Source: Parafannyhessea umbonata
Lineage (GTDB): Bacteria > Actinomycetota > Coriobacteriia > Coriobacteriales > Atopobiaceae
Direction: 5' to 3'
NCBI RefSeq assembly: GCF_900105025.1
Contig: NZ_LT629759.1
Span: 62,001 to 126,000, forward strand
Length of the DNA stretch: 64,000 nucleotides
Shown here: positions 34,798 to 44,031 of the stretch, one piece after another
Layout of the letters: each line of letters opens with the position of its first letter
Numbering within the stretch: the stretch's first letter is position 1
The notes under the pieces: model-generated
Seen by the model: only the letters and a program-made list of their open reading frames with translations
Told to the model about the DNA's origin: nothing
The model's database searches: none
Made by a program: the position numbers and the translations under genes

Positions 34798-35592
34798 TTG
34801 GAGCGAGAAGAGCTGAGGTCGCTGCTTGCGGCCGTGGCGGCGGGCGGTGTGTCCGTGGACGACGCGTGCGCACGCCTGGGAGAGGCGCAGCTCGCGGGGC
34901 CTGGGTTCAGCGACCTTGGCTACGCGAAGCCGGACGTGGGTCGTGGCGTGCGCCAGGGCGTGTCCGAGGTGATCTACGGCGCCGGCAAGACGGCTGCCCA
35001 GATTGCGGGCATCATGCGCGAGCTCGTGCGCTCCGGGCAGGAGCGCGTGATCGTGACCCGCCTCGACCCGCAAAAGAGCGACGAGCTGCGCGCGCTCCTC
35101 ATGGCGCAGAGCCTGCGGATGGTGACGGGCTACCGCTACCACGCCCTTGCGCGCATGGGCACGTGGGGCGAGCCCGCGGCTCCCGGCGGCCACGGCTACG
35201 TGCTGGTGGCGTGCGCCGGCACGAGCGACCTCTACTGCGCGGAGGAGGCGGCCCTCACGGCGACCATGCTGGGCAGCGAGGTGCGCCGCGCCTACGACGT
35301 GGGCGTCGCGGGTATCCACCGCCTGCTTGCCCAGGCGGACCTCATCCAACGGGCGTCCGTGATCGTGGCCGTCGCCGGCATGGAGGGCGCCCTTGCGAGC
35401 GTAATCGGTGGCCTCGCGGCGTGTCCGGTGATCGCGTGTCCCACGAGCGTGGGCTACGGCGCGTCGCTCGGCGGCGTCTCCGCCCTGCTCAGCATGCTGA
35501 ACTCCTGCGCCAGCGGCGTCTCCGTCGTGAACATCGACAACGGCTTCGGGGCGGGCTACCAGGCCAGCCTCATCAACCACGTGGGGAGGTAG
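34798..35592 (+). CDS. larB: nickel pincer cofactor biosynthesis protein LarB
   Basis: This is 264 residues from a TTG start (34798) behind GAGGTGG; no ATG fits. The N-terminal half carries GYAKPDVGRGVRQGVSEVIYG. The C-terminal half is PurE-like, with VACAGTSDLYCAEEAALTA and ACPTSVGYGASLGGVSALLS, as in LarB. LarB carboxylates and hydrolyses nicotinic acid adenine dinucleotide, the first step toward the Ni-pincer cofactor of lactate racemase. It is followed 2 bases later by larC. LarE and the racemase LarA are not in the window. Confidence 0.93.
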   Translation: MEREELRSLLAAVAAGGVSVDDACARLGEAQLAGPGFSDLGYAKPDVGRGVRQGVSEVIYGAGKTAAQIAGIMRELVRSGQERVIVTRLDPQKSDELRALLMAQSLRMVTGYRYHALARMGTWGEPAAPGGHGYVLVACAGTSDLYCAEEAALTATMLGSEVRRAYDVGVAGIHRLLAQADLIQRASVIVAVAGMEGALASVIGGLAACPVIACPTSVGYGASLGGVSALLSMLNSCASGVSVVNIDNGFGAGYQASLINHVGR

Positions 35593-35594
35593 CG

Positions 35595-36971
35595 ATGCCA
35601 GAGGCTCCCATCGCGCCGCGCGCCGCCAAGGCGCCGGCCGCGCAGACCCTGTACCTGGAGTGCGCAAGCGGCATAAGCGGCGACATGGTGGTCGCGGCCC
35701 TGCTAGATCTTGGCGCGGACGAGAAGGCCATGCGCTTCGCGCTCGCGAGCCTGCCCTTGGAGGGATACGACGTCCGCGTGACACGCAGGGTGGCGAACGG
35801 GATAGACTGCTGCGACTTCGACGTGGTGCTGGATGCGGCGCACGAGAACCACGACCACGACATGGCGTACCTGTACGGCAATCTGGACGGCTCGCACGAG
35901 CACGGCGCACGCGAGCATGAGCATGAACACCATGGGCACGACCACGCTCACGGGCATCACCACGAGCACGCACACGAGCACCGCACGCTTGCGGACGTGC
36001 TGCGCGTGGTGGACGCCGGCAGCCTGACACCGGGTGCCAAGGCCATCGCGCACCGCGTGTTCAAGATCCTGGCCGCGGCAGAGGCAAAGGCGCATGGCGT
36101 GCCGGCCGACCAGGTGCACTTTCACGAGGTCGGCGCCGTCGACTCCATCGTGGACGTCGTGGCCGCGTCCGTGTGCCTGGACTCGCTGGGCGTGACGGAC
36201 GTCGTGGTGAGCCCGCTGGCAGAGGGCCATGGCCGCGTGCGCACCCAGCACGGCGTGCTGCCCGTGCCGGTGCCCGCCGTGGTCAACATCGCGGCAGCCC
36301 ACGGCCTCGCGCTCGCGCCGCGCGACGTGGAGGGCGAGCTCGTGACGCCCACGGGCGCGGCCATCGCGGCGGCCGTCCGCACCGAGGACGCGCTTCCGCC
36401 GGCGTACGCGGTCAAGGCCGTGGGATACGGCTGCGGCAAGCGCGCGTACGAGCCGGTCAGCATGGTACGGGCGATGCTCCTGGAGGCGCGCGACGCCGCG
36501 CCCGCGGCTGGTGGCAGCGCGTCGGCGGGTACGGGCGTCCTCGTGAAGCTCGAGACCGAGGTGGACGACTGCACGGGCGAGGCGCTTGGCAACGCGCTTT
36601 CCAAGCTCTTCTCGGTCGGCGCACGCGAGGCCCACTACGTGCCCATATACATGAAGAAGAACCGCCCGGCATACCAGGTTGAGGTGCTGTGCACGCAAGA
36701 CCGGGTCGCAGCGTGCGAGCGCGTCCTCTTCGAGGAGACCACCACCATCGGCGTACGCCGCCATCCCGTCGAGCGCACGGCGCTGCCCCGGGAACAGAAG
36801 GACGTGCGCACGCCGCTGGGGCCGGCCCAGGTCAAGGTGGTCACGCTGCCGTCCGGCGCCATGCGCGCCTACCCGGAGCACGATTCCGTCGTGGCGCTTG
36901 CGGCCGCTGCCGGCGTGCCGTACCAGGAAGCGTATCGTGCGGTGCTCGCGGCCGCGCAGGCGGGGGAGTAG
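35595..36971 (+). CDS. larC: nickel insertion protein LarC, single ORF
   Basis: This is 458 residues. The N-terminal LYLECASGISGDMVVAALLDLG motif and QVHFHEVGAVDSIVDVV are characteristic. Residues 83-129 form a His-rich stretch (over twenty His with Glu, Asp and Gly), likely for nickel storage or delivery. The C-terminal CTP-binding half (ETEVDDCTGEALGNAL, VPIYMKKNRPAYQVEVLC) follows in the same frame, whereas Lactiplantibacillus needs a frameshift to join LarC1 and LarC2. LarC inserts nickel into the pincer cofactor. It overlaps the larB operon tightly and is followed by rsmJ after 2 bases. Confidence 0.94.
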   Translation: MPEAPIAPRAAKAPAAQTLYLECASGISGDMVVAALLDLGADEKAMRFALASLPLEGYDVRVTRRVANGIDCCDFDVVLDAAHENHDHDMAYLYGNLDGSHEHGAREHEHEHHGHDHAHGHHHEHAHEHRTLADVLRVVDAGSLTPGAKAIAHRVFKILAAAEAKAHGVPADQVHFHEVGAVDSIVDVVAASVCLDSLGVTDVVVSPLAEGHGRVRTQHGVLPVPVPAVVNIAAAHGLALAPRDVEGELVTPTGAAIAAAVRTEDALPPAYAVKAVGYGCGKRAYEPVSMVRAMLLEARDAAPAAGGSASAGTGVLVKLETEVDDCTGEALGNALSKLFSVGAREAHYVPIYMKKNRPAYQVEVLCTQDRVAACERVLFEETTTIGVRRHPVERTALPREQKDVRTPLGPAQVKVVTLPSGAMRAYPEHDSVVALAAAAGVPYQEAYRAVLAAAQAGE

Positions 36972-36973
36972 CG

Positions 36974-37651
36974 ATGGCGATCGACCTGCCAGAGGGGCTC
37001 GCGCTCGAGCGCGTGGACGGGGCGCTCACCCTGGTGGCGGAGGACGGCCTCTCCATGTGCGGCGACTTCACGCGCGAGCTCAGGCGCCTGCGTCCCGCAA
37101 ACGTGTCGCGCGAGCTCCTGGTGCGCGCCGCACGCGTGCGCGGCTGCGAGCACCCGCGTGCCGTGGACGCGACGGCCGGCATGGGCGAGGACTCGCTGCT
37201 CCTGGCTGCGGCGGGCTTCGACGTGATGCTGTACGAGCATGACCCCGTGATCGCGGCGCTCCTTGCGGATGCGCTGGAACGTGCGGGCGCCGTGCCGGAG
37301 CTTGCGCCCGTGGTGGCGCGCATGAGGCTGGTGCGTGGCGACAGCGTGGAGGCGCTGCGCGCGCTGGCGGACGCAGACGCCAACGCGCGGCCGGACGTGG
37401 TGCTGCTTGACCCCATGTTCCCCGAGCGCCGCAAGAGCGCCTCGGTAAAGAAGAAGGCCCAGCTGCTGCAGAGGCTGGAGCGACCCGCTCAGGACGAGGC
37501 CGCCATGCTGGACGCGGCCATCAAGGCGCGCCCGCGCAAGGTGGTCGTGAAGCGTCCTCTGAAGGGGCCGTTCCTCGCGGGCGCAAAGCCCGCGTACCAG
37601 ATTGCGGGAAAGGCCGTCCGCTACGACGTGCTGGTGCCTGCGCAGCTGTAG
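36974..37651 (+). CDS. rsmJ: RsmJ-like 16S rRNA methyltransferase
   Basis: This 225-residue class I SAM methyltransferase has the RsmJ motif I VDATAGMGEDSLLLAAAGFDV (about 54-74), YEHDPVIAALL as motif II and VVLLDPMFPERRKSA as the catalytic loop. The family end VVVKRPLKGPFLAG is present. RsmJ methylates G1516 of 16S rRNA in E. coli. The start ATG overlaps the larC ribosome binding context with only a 2-base gap, so translation is coupled; the functional link to nickel cofactor synthesis is not obvious. Confidence 0.9.
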   Translation: MAIDLPEGLALERVDGALTLVAEDGLSMCGDFTRELRRLRPANVSRELLVRAARVRGCEHPRAVDATAGMGEDSLLLAAAGFDVMLYEHDPVIAALLADALERAGAVPELAPVVARMRLVRGDSVEALRALADADANARPDVVLLDPMFPERRKSASVKKKAQLLQRLERPAQDEAAMLDAAIKARPRKVVVKRPLKGPFLAGAKPAYQIAGKAVRYDVLVPAQL

Positions 37652-37702
37652 GAAGACCATGCAAGAGGCCCCCGTTCGGAAACTACTAGGGACTCCGCTA
37701 CG

Positions 37703-37735
37703 AGCCCGGCCACCTCTTGGGGTGGTCGGGCTTTG
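37703..37735 (+). terminator. terminator of the larB-larC-rsmJ operon
   Basis: GCCCGGCCACC (37704-37714) pairs with GGTGGTCGGGC (37721-37731) with one imperfect (C-T) position, followed by TTT. It lies 52 bases after rsmJ. Confidence 0.75.
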
Positions 37736-37785
37736 GCGTAGGTTGCGAAGCCTAGGTGCTGGAGCGAATAACGTTGTAAAGAGAA

Positions 37786-37813
37786 GGCCACCCCACATAC
37801 ACGTGGGGTGGCC
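37786..37813 (-). terminator. terminator of the G3E-nitroreductase operon
   Basis: GGCCACCCCAC and GTGGGGTGGCC form a perfect 11-bp stem with a 6-base loop. Read on the minus strand the stem is followed by TTCTCTTT. It lies 51 bases past the nitroreductase stop. Confidence 0.75.
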
Positions 37814-37864
37814 ATAGACGCAAGGTGCTGTGAGGACGATGCCCGCGAATTTGGGCTGGAATTC

Positions 37865-38371
37865 CTACACGGCGTGTATGCGCTTCTCGTCGTAGCGCTC
37901 CGCGCAGTGGGGCGTGACCGTGCCGTCCGGGTGTCCCACCGCGACCATGCAGAACGGCGTGAGGTCCTGAGGCAGGTCGAGTGCGGCCGCCACCTTGTCC
38001 TCGCGCTCGCGCACGGGGTTGACGGCCATCCACACGGCGCCCAGGCCCAGGTCGACGGCCTCGAGCAGCAGGTTCTGTACCGCGGCGGCCATGTCGAGCG
38101 GCGCGCACTCCGGGAAGCGCACGTTCTGCCTGAAGCACGGCACGATCACGAGGGGCGCGTTCGCGGCGGGGGCGGCGTAGGGCGAGGCCTGCGCAAGGGC
38201 TGCGCGTGCGTCCTCGCTCGAGACGAGGTAGAACTCCCACGGCTGCTGGTTGCCTGCCGAGGGGGCGGCCATCGCGGCGTGGAGAAGGGCCTCAGCCTCG
38301 AACGATGTGACCTTCTCGCCCGTGAATCGCCTAACGCTTGCGCGCCGGTACATGGTGTCGAGGGCGTCCAC
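37865..38371 (-). CDS. nitroreductase family protein coupled to the G3E GTPase
   Basis: This is 168 residues from GTG 38371, one base after the stop of the upstream GTPase gene, implying coupled translation (ATG 38353 is a later alternative). FMN-site motifs are YRRASVRRFTG, APSAGNQQPWEFYLV and VGHPDG near the end. The protein has the short Nfn/NfsA-like form without a ferredoxin domain. Its tight link to a metallochaperone GTPase hints at a shared condition, but the substrate is unknown. Confidence 0.9.
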   Translation of the reverse strand: MDALDTMYRRASVRRFTGEKVTSFEAEALLHAAMAAPSAGNQQPWEFYLVSSEDARAALAQASPYAAPAANAPLVIVPCFRQNVRFPECAPLDMAAAVQNLLLEAVDLGLGAVWMAVNPVREREDKVAAALDLPQDLTPFCMVAVGHPDGTVTPHCAERYDEKRIHAV

Positions 38372-38372
38372 G

Positions 38373-39527
38373 CTACTCGCCGTCCTCGTAGGGGTCTTCG
38401 TCGGGCACGTAGTCCGTGAGGCACGCGTCCAGCTTTGCGACGATGTCGTCCTTGTCCATGTGGCGGCCGATGATGCACAGCTTGTTCTCGCGGTCGCCCA
38501 CCTCGGGGTCCCAGCTGTCCATGATCTCCGGGCTCTCCGCGATGATGCGCTTGAACTCGTCCTCCGGGGCCGTGGCGACCCAGAGGCCGTTCTCGTTCAG
38601 GCGCACCTGGTGGCCGGCCTGCTCGAACACGTAGCACATGTCCGGGTTCTGCTGCGCCCAGAACGTGCCCTTCGTGCGGATGATCTCGTCCGGGAAGTTC
38701 TGGAGCAGGTCGTTGAACTTGTCCACGTCAAAGGGCTTGCGTCGCGCGTACACAAAGGTCTCGATGTCGTACTCGAGCACCTCCGGGTCCTCGTGCTCCT
38801 CGGGGTGCTCCATCGCGTCGATCCACGCGGCGGAGTTGTAGGCCTTCTCGAAGCTGAAGCGGCCGGTGTTGAGGATCTGGTCCATGGGGACGTCGCCGTT
38901 TTCCGCCTCGACGATCACGGCGTCCTTCTGGAGGCTGCGGACGATGGCCTTCAGCTCGGCGATCTGGTCAGGGTTCACGAGGTCGGTCTTGTTGAGGACG
39001 AGCGTGGAGCAGAACTCGATCTGCTGGATGAGCAGCGACTCGATGTCGTCCTCGTCGATGTCGTCCTCGAGCAGGTCCTTGCCGCCGTTGAACTCGTCGT
39101 ACATGCGCGCACAGTCCACGACGGCCACGATGTTGTCCAGGTCGAGCGGGGCGTTGCCCTCGTACTTGGACTGGTCGCAGAACGCGCTGATGGTGTAGGC
39201 GATGGGGATGGGCTCGCAGATGCCGGAGGCCTCGATGATGATGTAGTCGAAGTCGCCGGAGGCGGCGATGCCGCCCAGCTGCTTCGCCAGGTCGTCGGAG
39301 AGCGTGCAGCAGATGCAGCCGTTCGTGAGCGGGATGAGGCTGTCGGTCTGGTTGAGGCCCCCCTCCTTGATGAGGCTTGCGTCCACGTTGACCTCGCCGA
39401 TGTCGTTTACGATCACGGCGGCGCGGATGCCCTGGTCGTTTGCCAGGATGTTGTTGAGGATGGTGGTCTTGCCGGCACCCAGGTAGCCGGTGAGCATCAC
39501 GATCTTGACGGGTTTGGACTGGGGCAT
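38373..39527 (-). CDS. G3E GTPase, CobW/ZNG1-type metallochaperone
   Basis: From ATG 39527 (GAGGAGGG upstream) the product is 384 residues. It has the P-loop GYLGAGKTT (14-22), the metal-binding CxCC motif GCICC (70-74), a Walker B-like VAVVDCARM and the guanine motif NKTD. The C-terminal CobW_C domain includes RTKGTFWAQQ and ends in acidic DEDPYEDGE. Family members deliver zinc or cobalt to target enzymes. An acidic loop (LLEDDIDEDDIESL) replaces the His-rich loop seen in some homologues. It is divergent from the antiporter gene. Confidence 0.93.
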   Translation of the reverse strand: MPQSKPVKIVMLTGYLGAGKTTILNNILANDQGIRAAVIVNDIGEVNVDASLIKEGGLNQTDSLIPLTNGCICCTLSDDLAKQLGGIAASGDFDYIIIEASGICEPIPIAYTISAFCDQSKYEGNAPLDLDNIVAVVDCARMYDEFNGGKDLLEDDIDEDDIESLLIQQIEFCSTLVLNKTDLVNPDQIAELKAIVRSLQKDAVIVEAENGDVPMDQILNTGRFSFEKAYNSAAWIDAMEHPEEHEDPEVLEYDIETFVYARRKPFDVDKFNDLLQNFPDEIIRTKGTFWAQQNPDMCYVFEQAGHQVRLNENGLWVATAPEDEFKRIIAESPEIMDSWDPEVGDRENKLCIIGRHMDKDDIVAKLDACLTDYVPDEDPYEDGE

Positions 39528-39680
39528 GTGCCCTCCTCGCTTGGGCCCGGCGACGCGGGCGGTTTGTTGTCGGTTGCAGTCTAGGGGTTCGTACCCAAAA
39601 AGGGCGGTCTCGCATGGTGCTTTCACGTTCAATACACGTAACCACCTGCGCCGCGCGCGTGGGCGCAGGCCTGTCTCGTA

Positions 39681-39686
39681 TATAGT
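39681..39686 (+). promoter_or_regulatory. putative -10 box of the antiporter operon
   Basis: TATAGT within TCTCGTATATAGTTTCC lies 65 bases before the TTG start. Confidence 0.4.
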
Positions 39687-39751
39687 TTCCTCAACAACAG
39701 GGCGGTTTGGCCGGTCTTTTGGCGCCCGCCGTGACGCGTGGGAGGGGTTCC

Positions 39752-41884
39752 TTGGAGCAGTTCGAGTTCATATTGGTGGTGCTTGCGTGCGTGGGGCTGT
39801 CCTCGGTCCTGGACCACGTGGTCGAGAAGGTCTCGCTTCCCGTGCTGCAGGTGATACTGGGCCTGGCGGCATCCGTGCTGGTGCCCGGCGTGCGCGAGGC
39901 GCGGGTGGAGTCCGAGCTCTTTCTAGTGCTGTTCATAGCGCCGCTGCTGTTTAACGAGACCCGCGAGGTCGACCCGCGCCGCCTGTGGCGGAGCCGCGCC
40001 GACATACTCTCGCTCGCGGTGGGGCTCGTGGTGGCGAGCGTGCTTGCGGTGGGCTACGTGCTGCACTGGCTGGTGCCAAGCATACCCCTGGCTGCGGCGT
40101 TCGCCCTGGGCGGCGCCCTCGGCCCCACGGATGCCGCCGCGGTGACGGCGCTCAAGTCCTCCGTCAACCTGAGCGACCGGCAGACCACGCTCCTTTCGGG
40201 CGAGTCGCTCATAAACGACGCGTCGGGCGTCGTCGCGTTCCAGTTTGCGGTTGCGGCCGCGGTGACCGGGTCCTTCTCGCTCGCAAACGCGACGGGCACG
40301 TTCCTGGTGCTGTTTGTGGGCGGCATCGTGCTGGGGGCGGCGCTGGGGGCCGTGGTTTCTGCCGTCATCAGGCTGCTTGAGGACCTTGGCCTGGAGGACG
40401 TGACGTCGCACGCGCTGTACGAGCTACTGGCGCCGTTTCTGGTGTACCTGGTGGCGGAGGCGCTGCACGTGAGCGGGATCCTGGCCGTGGTGGCGGCCGG
40501 CATCGTGATGGCGGCGTCGCGCCCGCGCTTTCACTCCACGTTCGAGGCGCGCAGGTCGCTCGTGTCTGGGTCGCTCTGGTCTGTCGTGTCGTTCTTGATA
40601 AACGGCACGGTCTTTGTGCTGCTGGGCATGCAGCTGCCGCACGTGGCGGCGCCGGGGCTTGCGGACGGGCTCGTTCCCGCGCAGGTGCTGGGCGTGATCC
40701 TGGCCGTCGCGGCCACGAGCATGCTGTGCCGCCTGCTGTGGGTGTACGCGCTGGAGGTGGCGCATCGCCGGCGTGGCGGGAGCCTGTGCGGACGTGGCGG
40801 GTCTGCGCTACATGACGCGCTGGTGACGACCGTTGCGGGGGCGAAGGGCGCCGTGACGCTTTCCATCGTGCTGACGCTGCCGGCAACCGTGGCCGGCGGG
40901 GCGCCGTTTGCCGGGCGCGACCTTCTGGTGACGCTTGCGGCCGGCGTCATCCTCGTGACGCTTCTGGCCGCGGACGCCGCGCTGCCGCGCCTGGCCCCTC
41001 AGCCGGCGGACGATGGCTCGCGCGAGCGGGAGCGCAGACGCGCGACCATGGCGGTGCTGGAGGGGACCGCGGCGGAGCTCGCGCGCATGCTTGGGGAGGA
41101 GCCGGACGCGGACCACGCGCCGGCCGTGCGCTTTGTGCTTGACCGCTACCAGATGCGCATGGCGGCGGAGCGCCTGAGCGACGCCGACGTGGCGGAGGCG
41201 AACCGCGCCGTGGAGCGCGAGGAGTTTCGCCGGCAGGCGCGCACGCTCAACCTGCTACACGCGCGCCACCTGAGGACGCGCTCCGAGCGGGACTGGAAGG
41301 AGCACGTGCGCTGGCTGCGCTTCGTGCGGCACCTGGTTGGCTACCAGGGCCGGATGGAGGGCGTGGTGCCACGCGGGCGTGCGCTGGGCGCCGCCGCGGC
41401 AACGCTTGTGCGGCACTCCGCGCACGCGGCGCGCCCCGACGACCACGCGGGCGAGGAGGAGTTCGCCCGTGTGTTTGGCCAGGCCTGCATCTATGCGATA
41501 GAGCTGGAGTATGCGAGCCTGGACTACTTTGACGAGGTGATTGCCGCGGGTGATGAGGCGCGGGCAAAGGCGGCGCGCATCCGCAGGGAAACCCACGAGC
41601 AGCTGCTGCGCTCGCTGTGGAGCTGGCTCAACTACGGCCGCGACGTGCCCGTGGACTCCAACGAGGCGTATGCGCTGCCGTACAATCTGCTTACGCACGA
41701 GTTTGCGCCGCGCTTTGGCGAGCACCTCGCGAAGGCCCGCGAGTACGCCCGCGACATGGATGCGACGGCGCTGAGGATAGAGCTGGACGTGATAGCGCGC
41801 CTGCAGGCGGAGGGGCAGGTGTCCCGGCGCGTGGCGGGCGAGCTGCGCGAGGACGTGTACCTGCTGCAGATGAGCGAGGAGTAG
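39752..41884 (+). CDS. CPA1 family Na+(K+)/H+ antiporter
   Basis: The TTG at 39752 has GGAGGGG 6 bases upstream and gives 710 residues; earlier in-frame codons have no ribosome binding site. About twelve membrane helices occupy the first 420 residues. The ion-binding segment is ALGPTDAAAVTALKSS, with GESLINDASGVV as the conserved ND motif. The remaining 280 residues form a long charged cytoplasmic domain, as in NhaP-type exchangers. It would export sodium or potassium against protons. The next gene begins 10 bases later. Confidence 0.92.
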   Translation: MEQFEFILVVLACVGLSSVLDHVVEKVSLPVLQVILGLAASVLVPGVREARVESELFLVLFIAPLLFNETREVDPRRLWRSRADILSLAVGLVVASVLAVGYVLHWLVPSIPLAAAFALGGALGPTDAAAVTALKSSVNLSDRQTTLLSGESLINDASGVVAFQFAVAAAVTGSFSLANATGTFLVLFVGGIVLGAALGAVVSAVIRLLEDLGLEDVTSHALYELLAPFLVYLVAEALHVSGILAVVAAGIVMAASRPRFHSTFEARRSLVSGSLWSVVSFLINGTVFVLLGMQLPHVAAPGLADGLVPAQVLGVILAVAATSMLCRLLWVYALEVAHRRRGGSLCGRGGSALHDALVTTVAGAKGAVTLSIVLTLPATVAGGAPFAGRDLLVTLAAGVILVTLLAADAALPRLAPQPADDGSRERERRRATMAVLEGTAAELARMLGEEPDADHAPAVRFVLDRYQMRMAAERLSDADVAEANRAVEREEFRRQARTLNLLHARHLRTRSERDWKEHVRWLRFVRHLVGYQGRMEGVVPRGRALGAAAATLVRHSAHAARPDDHAGEEEFARVFGQACIYAIELEYASLDYFDEVIAAGDEARAKAARIRRETHEQLLRSLWSWLNYGRDVPVDSNEAYALPYNLLTHEFAPRFGEHLAKAREYARDMDATALRIELDVIARLQAEGQVSRRVAGELREDVYLLQMSEE

Positions 41885-41894
41885 GGAGAAGGGC

Positions 41895-42410
41895 ATGGCG
41901 TTTGTAGATCTGGCGCGCGAGCGCTTTAGCGTGAGGAAGTACTCGGAACGCCCCGTGGAGCGGGGTAAGCTCGACCAGGTGCTCGAGGCGGCGCGCGTGG
42001 CGCCCAGCGCCAAGAACCTGCAGCCGTGGCGCGTCCACGTGCTCCGGGGCGCGGACGTGCTCGAGCGCTACGACGAGCTGACGCCCATGCGCTACGGGGC
42101 GCCCACGGTGCTCGTCTTTACCTACGACGTGGCACAGGACTGGAAGAACCCCCTGGAGGAGGGCGTCCACTCCGGCGAGCAGGACGCCTCCATCGCGGCG
42201 ACGTATGCCATGCTGCAGGCGACCGACCTGGGCCTTGCCACGCTCTGGTGCAACTACCTGCCAAATGCCTGCGTTGCCGAGCTGCTGGGGCTGCCCGCGT
42301 CCGAGCGCGTGGTGCTGGCGCTCGACCTGGGCTACGCCGCGCCCGAGGCGCATCCCTCGCACCTGCATGCGCAGCGCAAGCCCCTGGGCGACCTGGCGGA
42401 CTTCCGCTAG
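41895..42410 (+). CDS. nitroreductase family protein
   Basis: This is 171 residues with FVDLARERFSVRKYSERPVE at the FMN-binding start, APSAKNLQPWRVHVL and a DASIAATYAMLQATDLGLA helix. It lies 10 bases after the antiporter stop with GGGAGAAGG as ribosome binding site. It is the third nitroreductase of the window. The Cys/Trp pair in LGLATLWCNYLP may shape the active site; the substrate is unassigned. Confidence 0.9.
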   Translation: MAFVDLARERFSVRKYSERPVERGKLDQVLEAARVAPSAKNLQPWRVHVLRGADVLERYDELTPMRYGAPTVLVFTYDVAQDWKNPLEEGVHSGEQDASIAATYAMLQATDLGLATLWCNYLPNACVAELLGLPASERVVLALDLGYAAPEAHPSHLHAQRKPLGDLADFR

Positions 42411-42439
42411 CGCGCGGACCGGCAGACGGGGAGAAGAAC

Positions 42440-43159
42440 ATGGCGCCTCTGCTTCTGGTCACGCTCGCGACTGCGGGCGTCATCCTGCAGGCATGCTTCG
42501 TGCGTGCCGACCGCGTGGGCGCGTACAGGCGCGCGGCCGTCCTGAAGGGCCTTGCCGCGCTGGCGTTTGTGCTGGTGGGCGCCACGGGCGCGACGGGTGG
42601 TGCGGGCACGGTGGAGGCTCCGCGTCCGGAGGCGGTCGCGATCTGCCTGGGCCTGGCGCTGGGTGCCGTGGGGGACGTCCTGCACGCGCTGCGCTTTGTG
42701 TGGCCGTCGCGCAAGCGGCTGCTCTTCAACGTTGGTGCCGCGTCGTTTTTGCTGGGGCACCTCGCCTACCTGGCGGCCGTTGTCCCCGCGTGCGCGGTAC
42801 CCGCCTGGGGGCTTGCGGCGTCGTGTGCGCTCGCGACGGCGGTCGACGTTGCGGTGCTGCCGCGCCTGGTCGTGCAGAGCCGTGCGGAGCTCGTCGCGGG
42901 TGGCGCCTACCTTGCGGTTACCTCGGCGGTGGTGGGCTTTGCCGCGGCGGGTGCCGCGGCGGTGGCGCTCGCGCCCGCAGCTCTTGCGCGCCTTGCGCCC
43001 GGGGTCGCGCTCGCGGTGGGGACGGTCGCGTTTCTCGCCTCGGACGTGATGCTTGCCATCAACAACTTTGGGGGAGTCAACAGCCGGCGCCTGAGGGCGG
43101 CAAGCCTGGGCACCTACTATGCCGGGCAGATGCTCATCGCGCTCAGCCTTGCCGTTTAG
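42440..43159 (+). CDS. YhhN family membrane protein (lysoplasmalogenase-like)
   Basis: This is 239 residues from ATG 42440 behind GGGAGAAG, with about eight hydrophobic helices. The YhhN features are FXLG-type GLALGAVGDVLHAL, FLLGHLAYLAAVV and FLASDVMLAINNFGG with its conserved Asp. Characterised members cleave lysoplasmalogen. It follows the nitroreductase gene by 29 bases. Plasmalogens occur in many anaerobes, so a lipid remodelling role is plausible. Confidence 0.87.
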   Translation: MAPLLLVTLATAGVILQACFVRADRVGAYRRAAVLKGLAALAFVLVGATGATGGAGTVEAPRPEAVAICLGLALGAVGDVLHALRFVWPSRKRLLFNVGAASFLLGHLAYLAAVVPACAVPAWGLAASCALATAVDVAVLPRLVVQSRAELVAGGAYLAVTSAVVGFAAAGAAAVALAPAALARLAPGVALAVGTVAFLASDVMLAINNFGGVNSRRLRAASLGTYYAGQMLIALSLAV

Positions 43160-43235
43160 CGGCGGCGCGGGCCGTTGCATGGCGCCGTGGGGTGTGGTGG
43201 CGCCGTGGCGTGCCGCGCGCGTGGGGCGGAAGCGC

Positions 43236-43241
43236 TACAGT
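43236..43241 (+). promoter_or_regulatory. putative -10 box of the ComB-like gene
   Basis: TACAGT lies 38 bases before the start at 43280. Confidence 0.4.
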
Positions 43242-43279
43242 AGGCTGTGTTTCTCGCATGAGGCTGCGGAGGGAGCAAC

Positions 43280-43975
43280 ATGGACGTAAGGGTGCTGGAG
43301 CTTGTCGAGGGCGCGCGCGAGGCGCGTGGGCTCACGGTGGTGATCGACGTGTTCCGCGCGTTCACGCTCGAGTGCTACCTGTTTGCGCAGGGTGCGAAGG
43401 CGATCTATCCCATTGGGTCCGTGGAGGAGGCCCGGGCGCTCAAGGCGGCGCATCCTGACTGGGTCTGCTTTGGCGAGCGCGGAGGCTGGCAGGTGGAAGG
43501 CTTCGACTATGGCAACTCTCCCTCGCAGGTGGCTGGCGTGGACCTGACGGGCCGCACGTGCATCCACACCACGAGCGCCGGCACGCAGGGCATCGTGAAC
43601 GCCACGGGTGCGGACGAGATCGTGACGGGGAGCCTTGCGAACGCGCGCGCCGTCGCCACGTACATCGAGCGTCGCGACCCGCGCGAGGTATCCATCGTGG
43701 CGATGGGAACCTCCGGCGTCACGAGCGCAGGCGAGGACGTGCTGTGCGCCCGCTACATCGAGGCGCTGCTCAAGGGCACGGCCAAGGGCTTTGACGTGGC
43801 CGGCAAGGCTGCCGCCCTGCGCGACACCGCGGGTGCGAAGTTCTTCGATCCCAATCAGCCCCAGTACCCTGCGGCAGACTTTCCGTACTGCGTGGACTGC
43901 GACCGCTTCGACTTCGTGATCCGTGTGGGCAAGGACGGCGATGGCCGGCTGGTGAACACGCGGCTCGACCTGTAG
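43280..43975 (+). CDS. 2-phosphosulfolactate phosphatase (ComB) family protein
   Basis: This is 231 residues with the ComB pattern: LTVVIDVFRAFTLECYLF near the start, FDYGNSPSQV and the TTSAGTQGIVNA phosphate loop (about 94-105). The original ComB acts in coenzyme M synthesis, which is not expected here, so the bacterial protein probably dephosphorylates another substrate. GGAGGGAG precedes the ATG. The C-terminus contains a Cys pair (PYCVDCDRFDF). It is transcribed alone. Confidence 0.85.
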   Translation: MDVRVLELVEGAREARGLTVVIDVFRAFTLECYLFAQGAKAIYPIGSVEEARALKAAHPDWVCFGERGGWQVEGFDYGNSPSQVAGVDLTGRTCIHTTSAGTQGIVNATGADEIVTGSLANARAVATYIERRDPREVSIVAMGTSGVTSAGEDVLCARYIEALLKGTAKGFDVAGKAAALRDTAGAKFFDPNQPQYPAADFPYCVDCDRFDFVIRVGKDGDGRLVNTRLDL

Positions 43976-44031
43976 GGGCGGAGAGGCGTCGTCAGCGTGC
44001 TGCTGTAATTGAGCAGAATGGGAAAGCTTTG

